Shown in pieces: positions 35,195 to 46,899 of a stretch of DNA of 64,000 nucleotides (its first letter is position 1; each line of letters begins with the position of its first letter). Location of the stretch: positions 10,420,125-10,484,124 of the forward strand of contig OU744448.1 in assembly GCA_916610825.1 (NCBI GenBank), in the 5' to 3' direction. This DNA comes from Haliclystus octoradiatus (lineage: Eukaryota > Cnidaria > Staurozoa > Stauromedusae > Haliclystidae). Made by a program: the position numbers and the translations under genes. A model generated the notes under the pieces. The model saw nothing but the letters and a program-made list of their open reading frames with translations. It searched no databases and was not told where the DNA came from.

Positions 35195-35280
35195 GAGCAA
35201 TAAAGAGGCTTTCCTCTCACAAAACCGCTGTACTAGGGCACTGCATCGACGACGATAAAACATTTTCCGACGGCGATGCG
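35195..35280 (+). CDS. Possible internal exon
   Basis: An 86-bp open segment lies between a good acceptor (TTTTATTCTTGCAG) and a GTAAAT donor. In one frame it encodes AIKRLSSHKTAVLGHCIDDD and eight further residues. It is clearly richer in G+C than its surroundings. I recognise no family. Confidence 0.25.
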
Positions 35281-36140
35281 GTAAATCTTTTTGACACGAT
35301 CCACGCTTAATAGTGTTCGCCATCTTGTTTGGTGCACGAAATGTATGAAGCGGGGATCGGCAATTTCAGACAACGTTCAAGGTTCACGAAGCATGGCACA
35401 CGTATTTTACTGCATTTATTTCTCAGCACTGAGTCAGATTACTAAGTTCTGATTGATAACTTCATGTGAAATGTTTATCAAATTTACCGAAAGTGGTATG
35501 CTGTCAAAATGTTGCTATAACTTGAGATTAAGAAACGATGAACAAAAAAGCACACGGTAGCTCCTTTAAAAATGTCCTAAAAAGTAAATTTCTACAAATA
35601 TTTCATTCAAAATCGGCAGTAAATTTCACAACGGCTTATTAAAGAAGAGGTATTGAAATTCGTAAAAAAACATAGTGAAATCTATCCACCATCTTTCTTG
35701 TGTTGACATTTTTAAGTGAGTGTATTGGACTAGAAGGCTGCTACTTCGTTATCGGAGGAAGCACATGAGAACCAATCAAGATTTGACGACTATGCTCAGC
35801 CTGACACAAACATCAATAACAACCAATCATCGATCAACATCACATTCGATGATATTATAACATATCATATCATATCGGGCTACGATACAAAAATGAGAGC
35901 ATAAGGTACAGCCCAGGGAGGAATTCCATATTTTTTTGGGCTAAGGTGGCCTATTTTCAGGTATCGGGGAGTACGGTAAAATTGGACAGCGTGCGAAATG
36001 TTTTTTAGACGAAAGCAAAGGAAAAGTTGAAAAATATGGAAATTTCAAACTTGATGTCGTAAAATTTTACAAGAAAAGCAAATGCTTAAAAATAACACTC
36101 CCCCATATGATGATGAATATATATTTCAATCAAGTAATTA
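35281..36140. other. No gene recognised
   Basis: AT-rich sequence with CATATCATATCATATC at about 35863. A G-rich/CCCCC-bounded stretch near 35935-36105 resembles the interior of family X (AAAATTTTACAAGAAAAGCAAATGC), but its ends could not be defined. Confidence 0.3.
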
Positions 36141-38361
36141 TTAAATAACAACTACATGATTGTAGTCTCCCCGTAAGCACAAATGCTTGTTTATTTGGGG
36201 GACTAACTAATTTATACATATTAATATGTATACATTTTTATTTTATTTATTTTTATTTTTCTACAAATGAGATAAATTAAATTAGCTGAGTGAGAGTGTG
36301 AGTGGTAGTCATTTAATTAAAGAAAGAATGAGGAGTAGAATGAAACAAGGGAGATAGATGAAAGATGATGAACGAAAAAATAAATTATGATTTTGATAAA
36401 AAAGGAAATTTCAAAGATAGTTGAAAGCAAAGGAAAATGTTGTTGTGAAACAGTGTTAGAATTGATTACTTTGAACATACAAAGCAACTGTTTTGTGAGC
36501 ATGAAGCGGAATAGTTTTGAATGAAAACTGTTTTTAAATGTTTAAGAAAGGACTTTCTTGATATGCTGATATCAAGTGTGTGGGAGCAATTATTCCAGAG
36601 AGTAGGAAATTGATATTTGGGTAAACGTTGAAGATAGGAAGTTCTGGCAAAAGGTACAAAAAACGTATTGGTTTGGCGGTGTTTATTTAAAATAAAATGG
36701 AACTTGTCAAGTAAAACAAATGGGGATTTTTTCAATATGATATTATAAAGGAAAGAGATTACTCTTATTATATACAAGTCTTGGATTTTCAAAATGTGGA
36801 ATTTCTTCATTAATGGCTCTGTATGGGCGTTGTACTTGCTGTTACAAATTATTCGGACACATTTTTTTTTGAGTTTAGTTACAAATTTTAGATGAGTGCT
36901 GTTGCCCCATGCTGCTAAGCCATATTCAATATGAGGCTTGATAATTGCTGTATATATTTCAATTTTATGTTTTAAAGAAAGGGTACGTTTTAGGCGGACG
37001 AGCGAGTATATGTTTTTTCGGATTTTATTGCAAATCATGTTGATGTGATCTTTCCAATTTAGTTTGTCATCAATTAGCAGTCCCAAAAATTTGATGTGTT
37101 TAGTCTTGTGGTTATGACCACATTGTTCCAAAATATGATCATTTATTTTGATTTGTATTGATTTAGTTACTGTTTGTGAATGATCAAATATAATAAATTT
37201 GCTCTTATCTGGATGAAGAGTCAATTGGTTATCAAAAAACCACTTGGACACATTTTTTAGCTCGTCATTTACCTCTTGTTCAAGAGTGTCAGAATTGTTG
37301 GTTGACCATTGAAAGGTTGTGTCATCTGCAAATAAATTAGTGGAAAACTTTGTGGAAGAGGGGAAATCATTAATAAAAATCAAAAACAGTAAAGGCCCTA
37401 AGATGCTGCCTTGAGGTACACCACAAGACAAAAATGTTGGAGCAGATGTGACACCATCAAATGACACAAATTGTTTTCTCATAGTTAAATAATTAGATAT
37501 CCAATCAAACTCTTTTTGTTGAAAGCCATAATGGGATAATTTTTACAAAAGTATTTTGTGTGAAACTGTGTCAAAGGCTTTTTTCAAATCTAGAAATATA
37601 GCGATATGGTATTTGTTATGAGACTGTTTGAATTTGTTATTGAGGAAATTTGTAATGCAATGAACAGTTTCGTAACATGAGCGAAATCCAAACTGGACAG
37701 GAGTAAAAAAGAATGTTTCAAAATATGTATACATCTGGTTATAAGCAGCTCGTTCTAAAATCTTGGAGAATGAATTAAGCAAAGATATTGGTCGATAGTT
37801 TGTAAACTCGTGGATATTTCCTGCTTTGAAGAGTGGTATAATTTTTGCACATTTAAAAGAATCTGGTATGAAACCAGTTGAATTGTTCAGCAATTTTTTG
37901 TTTGCTTCGTACTTGTTTTCAATTAATGTTAAAAAAACTTGGATAACGATTCTGCTTTTGTTCCGTCCTAGTAATACATTAGTTGCACACCAGAGTAGTT
38001 TAACATCATGGGTACAATTTTGATAAAAATAATTCCAGTAGATTGTTTTGCATTTCCTGATAAGCTTGTAATACATTTTTGCATAAACATCATACTTGAG
38101 TTTTTGTTCTTGATTTTGAGACAGGATCCATTTTTGATGCAGTTTATCTTTTCTTTTTCTTGATATGATTAATCCTTGGGACATCCATGCGTTTATTTTG
38201 TGGTTGTTCTTATTCAGTATTTTTGTTATGAGTGGACATGAGATGTCAAGGCAGCTATTGACATGGCTTTCAAATTTCTCAAATGCATATAGCCGATGTA
38301 TCGAAATGACCTCACCCGTATAAGGCCTAAAAACATTTACAGAATGAAATGAAACATCACT
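36140..38361 (-). mobile_element. 5'-truncated non-LTR retrotransposon (LINE) with reverse transcriptase
   Basis: An open frame from 38361 to 36466 is broken only by TAA at 37540-37542. It encodes a non-LTR reverse transcriptase: YRPISLL and LERAAYNQM (fingers), FLDLKKAFDTVSHKIL (motif A with the catalytic Asp), GVPQGSILGPLLFLIFINDF (motif B), LFADDT (motif C, the second catalytic Asp pair), and thumb and C-terminal parts (KFLGLLIDDKLNWKDHI, PHIEYGLAAWG, RLPKYQFPTLWN). The endonuclease domain is missing, so the copy is 5' truncated. The 3' untranslated part probably runs to about 36140 (GGGGAGACTACAATCATG on the minus strand). The order and C-terminus suit the jockey/CR1/Rex group. It sits between the two 1.2-kb repeats. 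Confidence 0.92.
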
Positions 38362-38752
38362 TCATGGTGTAGATAAAAATATGATGATGATAGTAAAAAC
38401 ATACATAAGTTTAAGCTCAGACAGATACTTCCCTGCTGTTTTGGAAACACTGTTAAAATTATCATTATTTAGTTTTCTTTGGACAAAGAAGATTAAAAAT
38501 ACTTTTTTCATTCAAAAGAGGAAATGACAGTGAAATGCGAATGGTATGAACGATATATGAATGATATAACGTGGCCACTGGCCAGAATATCGTTTGCATT
38601 TCAAGTTTTGAATAACAGTTTACAGTAACTATAGTTTATAGCATTACCGTTACGGCATAATATGTATAAAGCTTAAAAATTCAGTTAAAAGTTAAGATTA
38701 AAAACTATATATAAATTTACTTGATAAAGAAATAGACGTTACTTTATACAAA

Positions 38753-40107
38753 CTATCATATCATACCATATCACAGCTCATATTAAAAGCGCGTTTTGAG
38801 AGTTTTGCGTTGACACTATATATGCCTCTCAATCAATCAGAGGGATGTCACTTTAGGAGGGAGGCAAGTTTAGTGCGGGATTATAGCCGGGAATTTGTGA
38901 CTTTTACGAAAAAGTTAATCAGATTTCAAGTATGGTATGGATTGATTGAATCGCAATAAGGGAATAATTTAATTACTTCATCGATATAGCTATATAGAAG
39001 ATGTAATAACTCAAATGTTTTTTTTAGCATTGAAATTGATATAACTTCAATTTCAAGTTCTGTTTTGATTTAATCTTCAAACAACATTATTTAAGTTTTG
39101 CAATACATAAAAGTTGACAAGGAGTTGTTGATGGTGTTTAAAGAAACTGGATTGCACACTGTCAGAGTGTCGGTACTCGGGTCGATACTGTTAATTTGAA
39201 CCTACAGATATAATTTACTGCCTTATTCTGTTTAAGACATTATGATCGCAAAAATTCGATTATCTACTTAAAATGTGTTGAGAAAAATCAAATACAATCT
39301 TAGCAATTTAGTACCACCTTTCATGCCTTCGAAACGTAAGAGTTCATTGAGCAGAAATACTAATATAGAGGCAAACAAAGACGTCAGCAGCGACAACGAG
39401 AAACACCACGCATAAGAGAGGAGACTGTCCGTAGATAGGCAACGATAAGCAGAATAAGGAATTCAGGAACGCAAAATTTATCTTTAACTAGAAAAACTAC
39501 TAAATCGCGAAACAATTGCGAATAGTTTCTGACCGGGGTAGTATTTGTCAATTTTGCCCGACGATAGACATTTCTCGTGCTTGGGAGCTTTAGCACTGTA
39601 ATACCTTCAAAATTGCACGATTTTTACTATTTTCGTCCCATAATTGCCTAAAATTCGACTTACATTATTTATTGTGGAACGTGTCACACAAAAAAGGATA
39701 TAACTCAATGTGCTCACTGCTCACTATAGACATCATGCAACCGAAATAAGAAGTTTCGTAATCGAGATAATAAATCTCATTTCAAATTCAAAATTCAAAT
39801 GCACGGGTCACGGAGTTCAAATCACTGAAATGTATATGTATATAACTAATCATTAATTTTTTGAATATTTCATTGGCATGAATTTTGAACCAAATCAGAT
39901 TTGGATCTAATTTCTACTCTATGGTCGTCAGTCACATAGGTGGATTAGTATATATCTATTTTTGCTCATTTCAGTTACGAACTGTTTAAATGATGTTTTT
40001 GTCAATGTTCATAAATTTAATGCAAACTTGATAATATACTGCTCAAACCATTGTAATGCGCTTTACACTATATGCTTATTCGGTGTTTAACTGGATACTA
40101 GTATACT
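38753..40107. repeat. 1.2-kb repeat, copy 2 (empty site)
   Basis: This is the direct-orientation counterpart of 33797-35012. It retains the uninterrupted site GGAATTCAGGAACG (about 39459) where copy 1 holds a family-X element. It has its own extra segments (38815-38935, about 39340-39455, and about 39890-40045). No ORF was recognised. Confidence 0.8.
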
Positions 40108-42609
40108 AAAAATCTCAAGTTCTAGCCAACAATAAATGGTTAAGTTTGTTTGTTTGTTTGACGATCTCTCCATGTTTTAGACTTGAATTCAAGGATTTAC
40201 ATTTTAAATTTCTCAGAATGTAACAATTGTTCAATTAGTTTTGTTAATTAATGGGGCCATTTAGTACTCTGTAAAATTATTATCACGTAAGGTCCAGTAC
40301 TGGATATATGCTCAATGCTAGTATCTATAATAAGGATCGATAATAAACCAGGTAAAATAGAGAAGCGCCATTAATTTCTTCAAATGTAAACATAAATGTA
40401 AGAAAAACATTTAAAACTCTGGATAAGCTTCACAAAATGAATGCGTCTTTAAATTTCTTTTAAAAGTTGTTAAAGAGGAATTATGCTATTGTACAAAGTT
40501 AGTAACTGTTTTCATTATATATAATTTTCAGTGTGGAAGCAAGATATATATTTTTCATGGCTTTCCTTCACGGTTCTCAGAACAATAACTATTGCTGTAT
40601 AAATTATATTTTGCAGGAAGCTACATCTTTAAAGAAAGCAATTACCCATATTCAGGGAAATTTATGAGTCAACCATTACAAAATTTAGGACTAGATGCAA
40701 AGCGTTGTTTATCATTTTGGTATTATGTTGAAGTCCATGTTCTTGATGGTCAACTTTTACGAATATAAGACGAAACGAAATCAAGGTATTTGGGTTAAGC
40801 CATATCTTAGAAATAGTAGGGAGGAATGGAGGAATGTTCAAGTGACGTTCGGTGCGAGTAAACTTGGAAGGGTAAGATTCTAAGAACTGTATTATATATT
40901 CATATTTGATATAATCATTGTAATATATGATTTGCATTCCCGTTCAAGTTGATGTTGCATTTTGATTTGGAAAAGACCACCAGAATGAATACTCAATAAA
41001 TAACAAAGAGCAATCTTTCTTGCATAGGAATAGCGGCTTTTCTAATAAACAATTATAAAAAACAAACTTGTTACATTGATATACATGGACAATAATTAAG
41101 TTAATATAGATTAATACAATAAAACAGAACATGCCTTGATGTCGTTCCATGCAACAACTTAAGTAAATATTTTTACGGCTTTATGAACATTCTTTATAAC
41201 ATTCGTAGGGTAATACTGTAAAATTGACACTTTCTTTCTCCATTTGAAATCCCTTTGTAAATGCAATTCCAATACGTTTTGGAATAATTTAAGTGCGAAT
41301 TACTATATTTTGGTGCGATATTGATAGTTTTAATGTTAAAAATAGTGTTGCAGTATTCCATTAATCAAGTGCGGAGTACGATGTTTTAAGTGCGACTTCC
41401 TACCTATTTAAGTGCGACGTTAAATACAAGCCATTCTATAATCTATGGCTAGATTAAGACCTGACGGCAGGAAACGTTGCAGAGTGTTATGAAGTCATTC
41501 ACGAAAAGAGATGTGTTGTCAGTACCAGCCCAATTCTTTGTCCAATGGCCATGGGAATATTTCTTCGTTTGTTGATAAAACTTCGCTTATTGTACAATGA
41601 TGTGTGCACCAAATTTTCAGAAAAAAAAACTCAAAAGGATGGAAATTGGAAGTATATGACAAAGAAAAGCGTCGATTTAAAAATATATTTCTAGAATTTT
41701 GCAAGGCAAGAAAAATACATTTCCTACAACAGCTATGCCACAAAATGTATAAGAAGATGAATCTGTGCCAGCAACACTTGTAACATTCTGCGGTGGGGGT
41801 GATCAAGTTCATGCAGCGTGTGTCTACCTAATTACAGAAACAAATTCTGGTATCGATCTTCAGTAACTAATTGCTATTGTAAAAACATCAGGAACAAAAG
41901 CGAATTTCATTTCTACGAATTGAATTACTTGTCGGACGCAGAGACTGTTGTTAAATTGTGGAAGAGAATTAAGCAATTGCTACCCAAAGAAATCGAGATA
42001 TGCAAAGGCCATTCATGTGACTCCACAACCGTTCTGCAGCAAATTAAATGTCACTCAGGCTCTTATTCTTTTTGGAACTAGATTAGATTTCATCCAAACA
42101 GAGAATAGTATTGACAATAGGGAATTCTCAACAATATTGCCAATTTTTCCTCATAAATCGATTCAAGTACCCTTAAAAGTAATGTATCCACAATATGTTT
42201 TGATACTTTTTAAAAATATCAAGAAATGAGCATGTAACAAATGACTGAAAATCGTTAAAAAGCCGACTTATTTGACGTTACACAACTATATGATGTAAAT
42301 ATTCAGGTGGACCGCGTGATCTGGACAGCTTTTTCCATATATTGTTTTTAAATTTTCGTGTGGTATTATGGATCAACCGGTGATAAAAACATCAATTGGA
42401 AACATTACTTACATGATAAGAAGAAGGATTTTATTACTGTACGGATAGAAAAGACGAACTGAATCGTCGCTACTGATACAGGAAACGATAACATTTTATC
42501 GCTCATCTGTGATCATATTAATGTAAATTTTTGATACGAACTCATTTTTGATGACCTCTTGTCAAAAAATGGAGGACTTTTAGAACTATACCATAACTAT
42601 AACAGTATC
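40108..42609. other. Mostly unrecognised; AGTGCG-type repeat at 41280-41425
   Basis: At 41280-41425 the words TTTAAGTGCGA, AAGTGCGGAGTACG and GTGCGACGTTAAAT form an inverted relative of the repeat at 17500-17760. Around 41600-42100 there are plus-strand open stretches (e.g. ETVVKLWKRIKQLLPKE), possibly decayed retroelement coding next to the pol fragment at 42610. I could not identify them. Confidence 0.4.
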
Positions 42610-42990
42610 AAAAAGTCGATAATACAGTGGGCTAATATAGTAAACAATCGACCCCTTCTATACAGTGCAGAGATTGTAACAACGCTAACTCCAAATGATC
42701 TTCTTCGTAGGTGAAATGTTAATGCTTCTGCTGCCGAATCTGAATCTGGAACACATCTACGTCGATATAATGATGTTAAGCATCATGCGCGTAAATGGTT
42801 GGAGTAATTTAGAGAATCAGTCAGAATAGAACGATTGCAGAAATATAAGGATGAGGAGAGAAATATGAGAGTTAGGGACATTGTGTGGCTGCTAAATAGT
42901 CCGTCAGGCTTTTATCAACTTTGGAAAGTGGTAGATGTAAAGCGATGGATTGATAAGACTTCAGGCGTTGGATTGATATCTGCGAGCGAT
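42610..42990 (+). pseudogene. Decayed retroelement pol fragment (BEL/Pao-like integrase C-terminus)
   Basis: Plus-strand translation gives WANIVNNRPLLYSAEI and LTPNDLLRR. About 90 codons on comes MRVRDIVWLL and LWKVVDVKRW. This matches the order in BEL/Pao polyproteins, where an 'N-S-R-P-L...L-T-P-N-x-L-L' integrase motif is followed by a 'L-x-V-G-D-L-V' C-terminal module. Stops interrupt it. No LTRs were found. A gypsy-like origin is the main alternative. Confidence 0.5.
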
Positions 42991-43680
42991 ACTTCAATTA
43001 TGTTAGTATCATTTCCGTCCGTAAAATGTGCAACAGCATGTCCGTACTTTGGCCTTCGTATGCCCAACTGAAGAGGAGGGAATAAAAGTTTGATTGTTCC
43101 GTAGCTTCAGAGTTGTTGTTATAATTCTTATTAGATGCTGACGTTGTATCTTCATCTTTGCTATACGTGAATCATTCTGGATTTGTGTCATCGATGCTTG
43201 GGTGCCTGGAATGGCTTGCAGATGATGATTTGCTTCCATCGGTGGGTTTGCAGGATAAACGTGATGCGATATTTCTGGTGATAGTAGAGAGAATTTCATA
43301 TGATGCCCGTTTTCTAAAAAAGCATTATGTCTACTATGCTGATTTGATAAGAGATTTCTCTTTACGTGATCTTATGCACCATGTAACCCTGCATTCGTCC
43401 TGATACGTTGAATAGAACCATTTACAGGAGTAGGTACACTGGATAGCTTTGTTTATCTCTGCTGATATGCCTGTGTTGACCGTGGTGGATTGTTTTACAT
43501 CTATTTACATAATATATATTTCCTGTGTTAATTGTAAAGCTTCCATTTGTAATCACGTATACCTTGTAAGTGTAAATCACTGTCTGTAATGTATTAACTT
43601 CCTTTACGTCTGCCCTTCGTGGCAACAACATCTATATTAGCAAAGCTGATCCACATTCATTGAGGCTTAAGGGCCATTTA
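42991..43680. other. No gene recognised
   Basis: Some open stretches occur on both strands (43009-43299 minus, 43158-43403 plus) without recognisable domains. They may be further decayed retroelement sequence. Confidence 0.3.
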
Positions 43681-43896
43681 TACTGCAGCAAAATAGGCAC
43701 GGTACTCGTCAATTAACACATCAAAGGTGTGAAAGTGTCAAGTGGTTTTGGGCACAGGCCAAGCTAAAACACTGTCTAAACGGCTTTTTCAGACAGTAAA
43801 AAGCGGCACCGTGCCCACTATTTTGATCGGGCCGAGATCATTTCTCGAGGTAGTCTCGGCCCGCTCAGAAAGTGGGCACCGTGCCTTTTTGCAGTA
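43681..43896. mobile_element. Hairpin MITE with GGCACGGT-containing arms
   Basis: Outer inverted ends are TACTGCAGCAAAATAGGCACGGT and its inverse ACCGTGCCTTTTTGCAGTA (23 vs 20 bp with a small gap). A second inverted pair lies inside (CGGCACCGTGCCCACTA at about 43803 and AGTGGGCACCGTGCC at 43871), as does a strong stem CGGGCCGAGAT/TCTCGGCCCG around a short loop. No target duplication was resolved. Confidence 0.7.
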
Positions 43897-44155
43897 ATTA
43901 TGACGTCATCGCAGAAGTTGCGTCTATTTACAGTGGCATTCGGAGGTTTTCTAATAAAATCAGTAACAGACTAAAGATTAGTAAGTTAGATAAGCATATT
44001 AAGCATATTTTGTTTCGTATTTCGGTAAAAAATTAATGAAGTTTCTGTATTATAAGGTGCACTATTCGGTCCCCAACACTGCACTATTCGGCCCCTTACA
44101 CTGTATTATTCGAGAAGAATATATTGTGTCTATACACCCGAAGAATAGCAGCAGG

Positions 44156-44955
44156 ATGTATGTATGTATGTATGTATTTTATTTGTCAACAATGGTGACA
44201 GGCAAATACAGGGAAACTTGTGGTTCCCACTTATGTAAAGCCGTTAAAAAAGTTAAGATATGTTATTTAGATAAAAGTTTTACAAACAAAAATTGCTACT
44301 CAAATATTTACAAGGCATTTAGAACTATCTAGCTAAGTTAAAAAGGTTATAAGATAAAATTTAAAGGTTACGACATTTGTACTAAAGTATTTACAAGGCA
44401 TTTAGATCTATGCTAGCTAAAGAACGTTTGAATGCTGGCACTGTCTTTGAAGTAACACATTTCTCTGGCAGAGAATTCCACCAAGGTATGACACGATTGC
44501 AAAAGTCATTTTGAATGGATTTAAACTTGGGGATTGATTTGGATTTTAATTTGTACGAGTTTCCTCTCATGTTGTATTTATTTATATGAAAATCGCAAAG
44601 CTTATTTATGTCTAGATCGACCATATTATGGGTTATTTTAAACATAAAAATTAAATCATTTTCAATTCTACGAGTTTCCAACGATTCAAGATTGTAATAT
44701 TTTAGTCTTTCAGGATATGACTTGTAATACAAACTGTCTACTCTTGAAGGGTTAATTTTTCTTGTTAAATGCCTTTGAACTTTCTCTATTGTAACAATAT
44801 CTTTTTGAAGACAGGGATTCCACACTGGTGAAACCGTTTCCAACAGTGGGCGCACATATGTTTTGTAGGCTTTGACTAGTAATTCAGGATTACGACAGGT
44901 GAAACATTTTAATATTAAATAAAGTCTTGAGTATGCTTTAGATGCAATCATTGAG
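44156..44955 (-). mobile_element. 3' fragment of a CR1/jockey-like LINE with (TACA)n tail
   Basis: A 186-codon minus-strand frame (44951-44391) encodes the C-terminal part of a non-LTR reverse transcriptase, from after the catalytic core: SKAYSRLYLIL, YVRPLLETVSPVWNPC, IEKVQRHLTRKI, ERLKYYNLESLETRRIENDL, NRVIPWWNSLPEKCV, and a terminal FKRSLASIDL. A 3' untranslated stretch leads to a TACA tetranucleotide tail at 44156-44180, as microsatellite-tailed LINEs have. The copy is 5' truncated at about 44955 and shows no internal stop, so it is fairly young. Confidence 0.9.
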
Positions 44956-45711
44956 CAATGAGAAGATGACGTAATGGTTTGTATGGTTTAATGATGACGT
45001 AATGGTTTGTAATGGATAATGGTTTGTAATGTGTATATTAGCATATTTGAGATATGAAACACATCTTGAAAGCTGGTTATAACAACCAAACAATCAATCA
45101 ATCTATAAGAGGTGCGTAGACACCAGAAAATACTTATTTAATATGCAATTTTTTGCTCATTACGCTCGCAATAATCTTTTCACATCCAGTGAAATCTTAC
45201 TCGTGACGACACACATCATTAAAGTGCCAAGAAACCAACCGAACCATTTGTGGATTCCTCTCTGATCACAATTGTTTCCATTCACGAATTGCTTCTTCAC
45301 AGCGGGTAAAGGGGTCACTGGAACATTATTTAAAGTACCAAGAAATCAAACTTCGTACTCATTCCAAACAAATTCTTGCATTTTGCAAAAATAATTTTTT
45401 ACCCCTTCTATGATCCTATCAACAGCTCATTTAGAGCCGATACAACAGAGAAATGTAGTGCCATGTAAGGTCAGAGTTGGAATTACTATTTGTAAATAAA
45501 AATATATCGGTCGCTCCGCTCTCCAAAATATGGTATTCACCGTCATCTACACGAAGCAAGAAACAGGAGTAGCACTTCCGCACTTTCCCGACGTTTAGAT
45601 AAATTGCATTAAAAGTTACCTCTAATGAGAGAAAAATTCGTTCCCTAATTGTCTACACTCCCCAGTATATTTTTCGAATTGCGCCACTGCTTGTTGGTTG
45701 TTGGTTGATCA
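44956..45711. other. No gene recognised
   Basis: Includes a short ATGGTTTGTAATG repeat at about 44969-45030 and a CAATCAATCAATC run near 45089; otherwise nothing recognised. Confidence 0.3.
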
Positions 45712-46303
45712 TTTCCGTGCGGCACTTCAGTGCATGACTAGTCAAACCAGAGTCAAACTAGATGTCAGAAATGTGCCACAAATCAAAAATACGGTGTGCT
45801 CAATTTAATTTCTAGTTATTTTGCCCATTTTGATTATCTAATCAAGTCTCAAGCCGTAAGAAGAGCATCCAATTTTCCATAACAGGATTTATCTTCGTTA
45901 AATATGCAATTGTCTGCTCTATATGTATGTTATTCTAGACCTACACATACGCTACACATACACATACCAACGCACACATAATGTTCAAACAATACCTCAA
46001 GGTCGTTCGAGCAATTTGCTTACTTTAACTAAATCCAAAATAATCGCTTAAACTTGATGCCAGCTGATAACGGTTTGTTAGCAAAATGTTGGAAATCAAA
46101 TCAAGTTCAGCAAATTTATTTGTTGTTCACAACTCGTCATCTTTTTCTTCGATGGACTAATCAACATCTGATCGTAACTCACGTGATAACCAAGTGCGCA
46201 GTGTTTGGACACACCGTTCTTTTGGTTTATGGCACAGTTTTCAATCTCCAGTCTTATTAGCCCCTCACTGAAGTACCGCGCGAAAATGGGGGACGGGACA
46301 TGA
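45712..46303. mobile_element. Old relative of the MULE-like MITE at 49245
   Basis: The left end has ATTTCCGTGCGGCACTTCAG and GTGCCACAAATCAAAAATAC. The right end has the inverse (TTTTGGTTTATGGCAC, CTCACTGAAGTACCGCGCG). Both match the TIRs of the 817-bp element at 49245-50061. The copy is more diverged, and no target duplication was recognised, so boundaries are approximate. Confidence 0.65.
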
Positions 46304-46523
46304 CCGGACGCTAGTAACATGTCTTCACTGTTATTAAAATATTATGATGGGGCCTAAGATAGTGCCACTCAAATTTGCCATTTCAAGAGTTTTAAAAAGG
46401 TCATAACATTATCTTTCCTTTACGTAATCCAACTAAACTGTAATTAAATGCCTGATGAACAAAAAAGCTTCTCCGGCCAATATCAATAACAAGCAACTTT
46501 TTCTTAATAAGTTGGATAGAAAG

Positions 46524-46799
46524 ATGAGCGATAAGAAAGACGTAGTTTTGCGATATTGTATCATTGTAGTAATACTAGTAATGAGTTGCCCGCGTTGCTG
46601 TGCTGCTGGACTGGGGAGATCCCTCGCAAAAAATAGCAGTTATGACGTCAAGCCGCAAAGACAGCAAAATGAAAAGATACATTTTCTTTCGATAAGAAGA
46701 GTAAAAACCGAAAATAAAAACACAGATCAAAGCACGGGGATTCGAATGATACTACTTTCATACATTTTCATGGATAATTCAGAGAGTTCTTATGGTCCA
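46524..46799 (+). CDS. Possible small secreted-protein ORF or first exon
   Basis: From ATG at 46524 an open frame runs 91 codons. It starts MSDKKDVVLRYCIIVVILVM and then SCPRCCAAG: a basic start, a hydrophobic core and a small-residue region, i.e. signal-peptide-like. The rest is basic and polar with dibasic sites and no known domain. An upstream in-frame ATG exists at 46455. It could be a chance ORF. Confidence 0.22.
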
Positions 46800-46803
46800 T
46801 AGT

Positions 46804-46899
46804 TTGTTTGTTTCCTAAATAATAACTATCATTGGAATGTTCGTCCCGCTAACATTACAGTTTTAACCTTCAACGTCCCTCATGGGAAAGGGCACTAAC
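46804..46899. repeat. Dispersed repeat, partner at 55120-55216
   Basis: TTTGTTTCCTA, ATTGGAAT(G)TTCGT, CAGTTTTAAC, TTCAACGTCCCT and GGCACTAAC recur in the same order and orientation at both places, about 80% alike by eye. Its nature is unknown. Confidence 0.65.
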
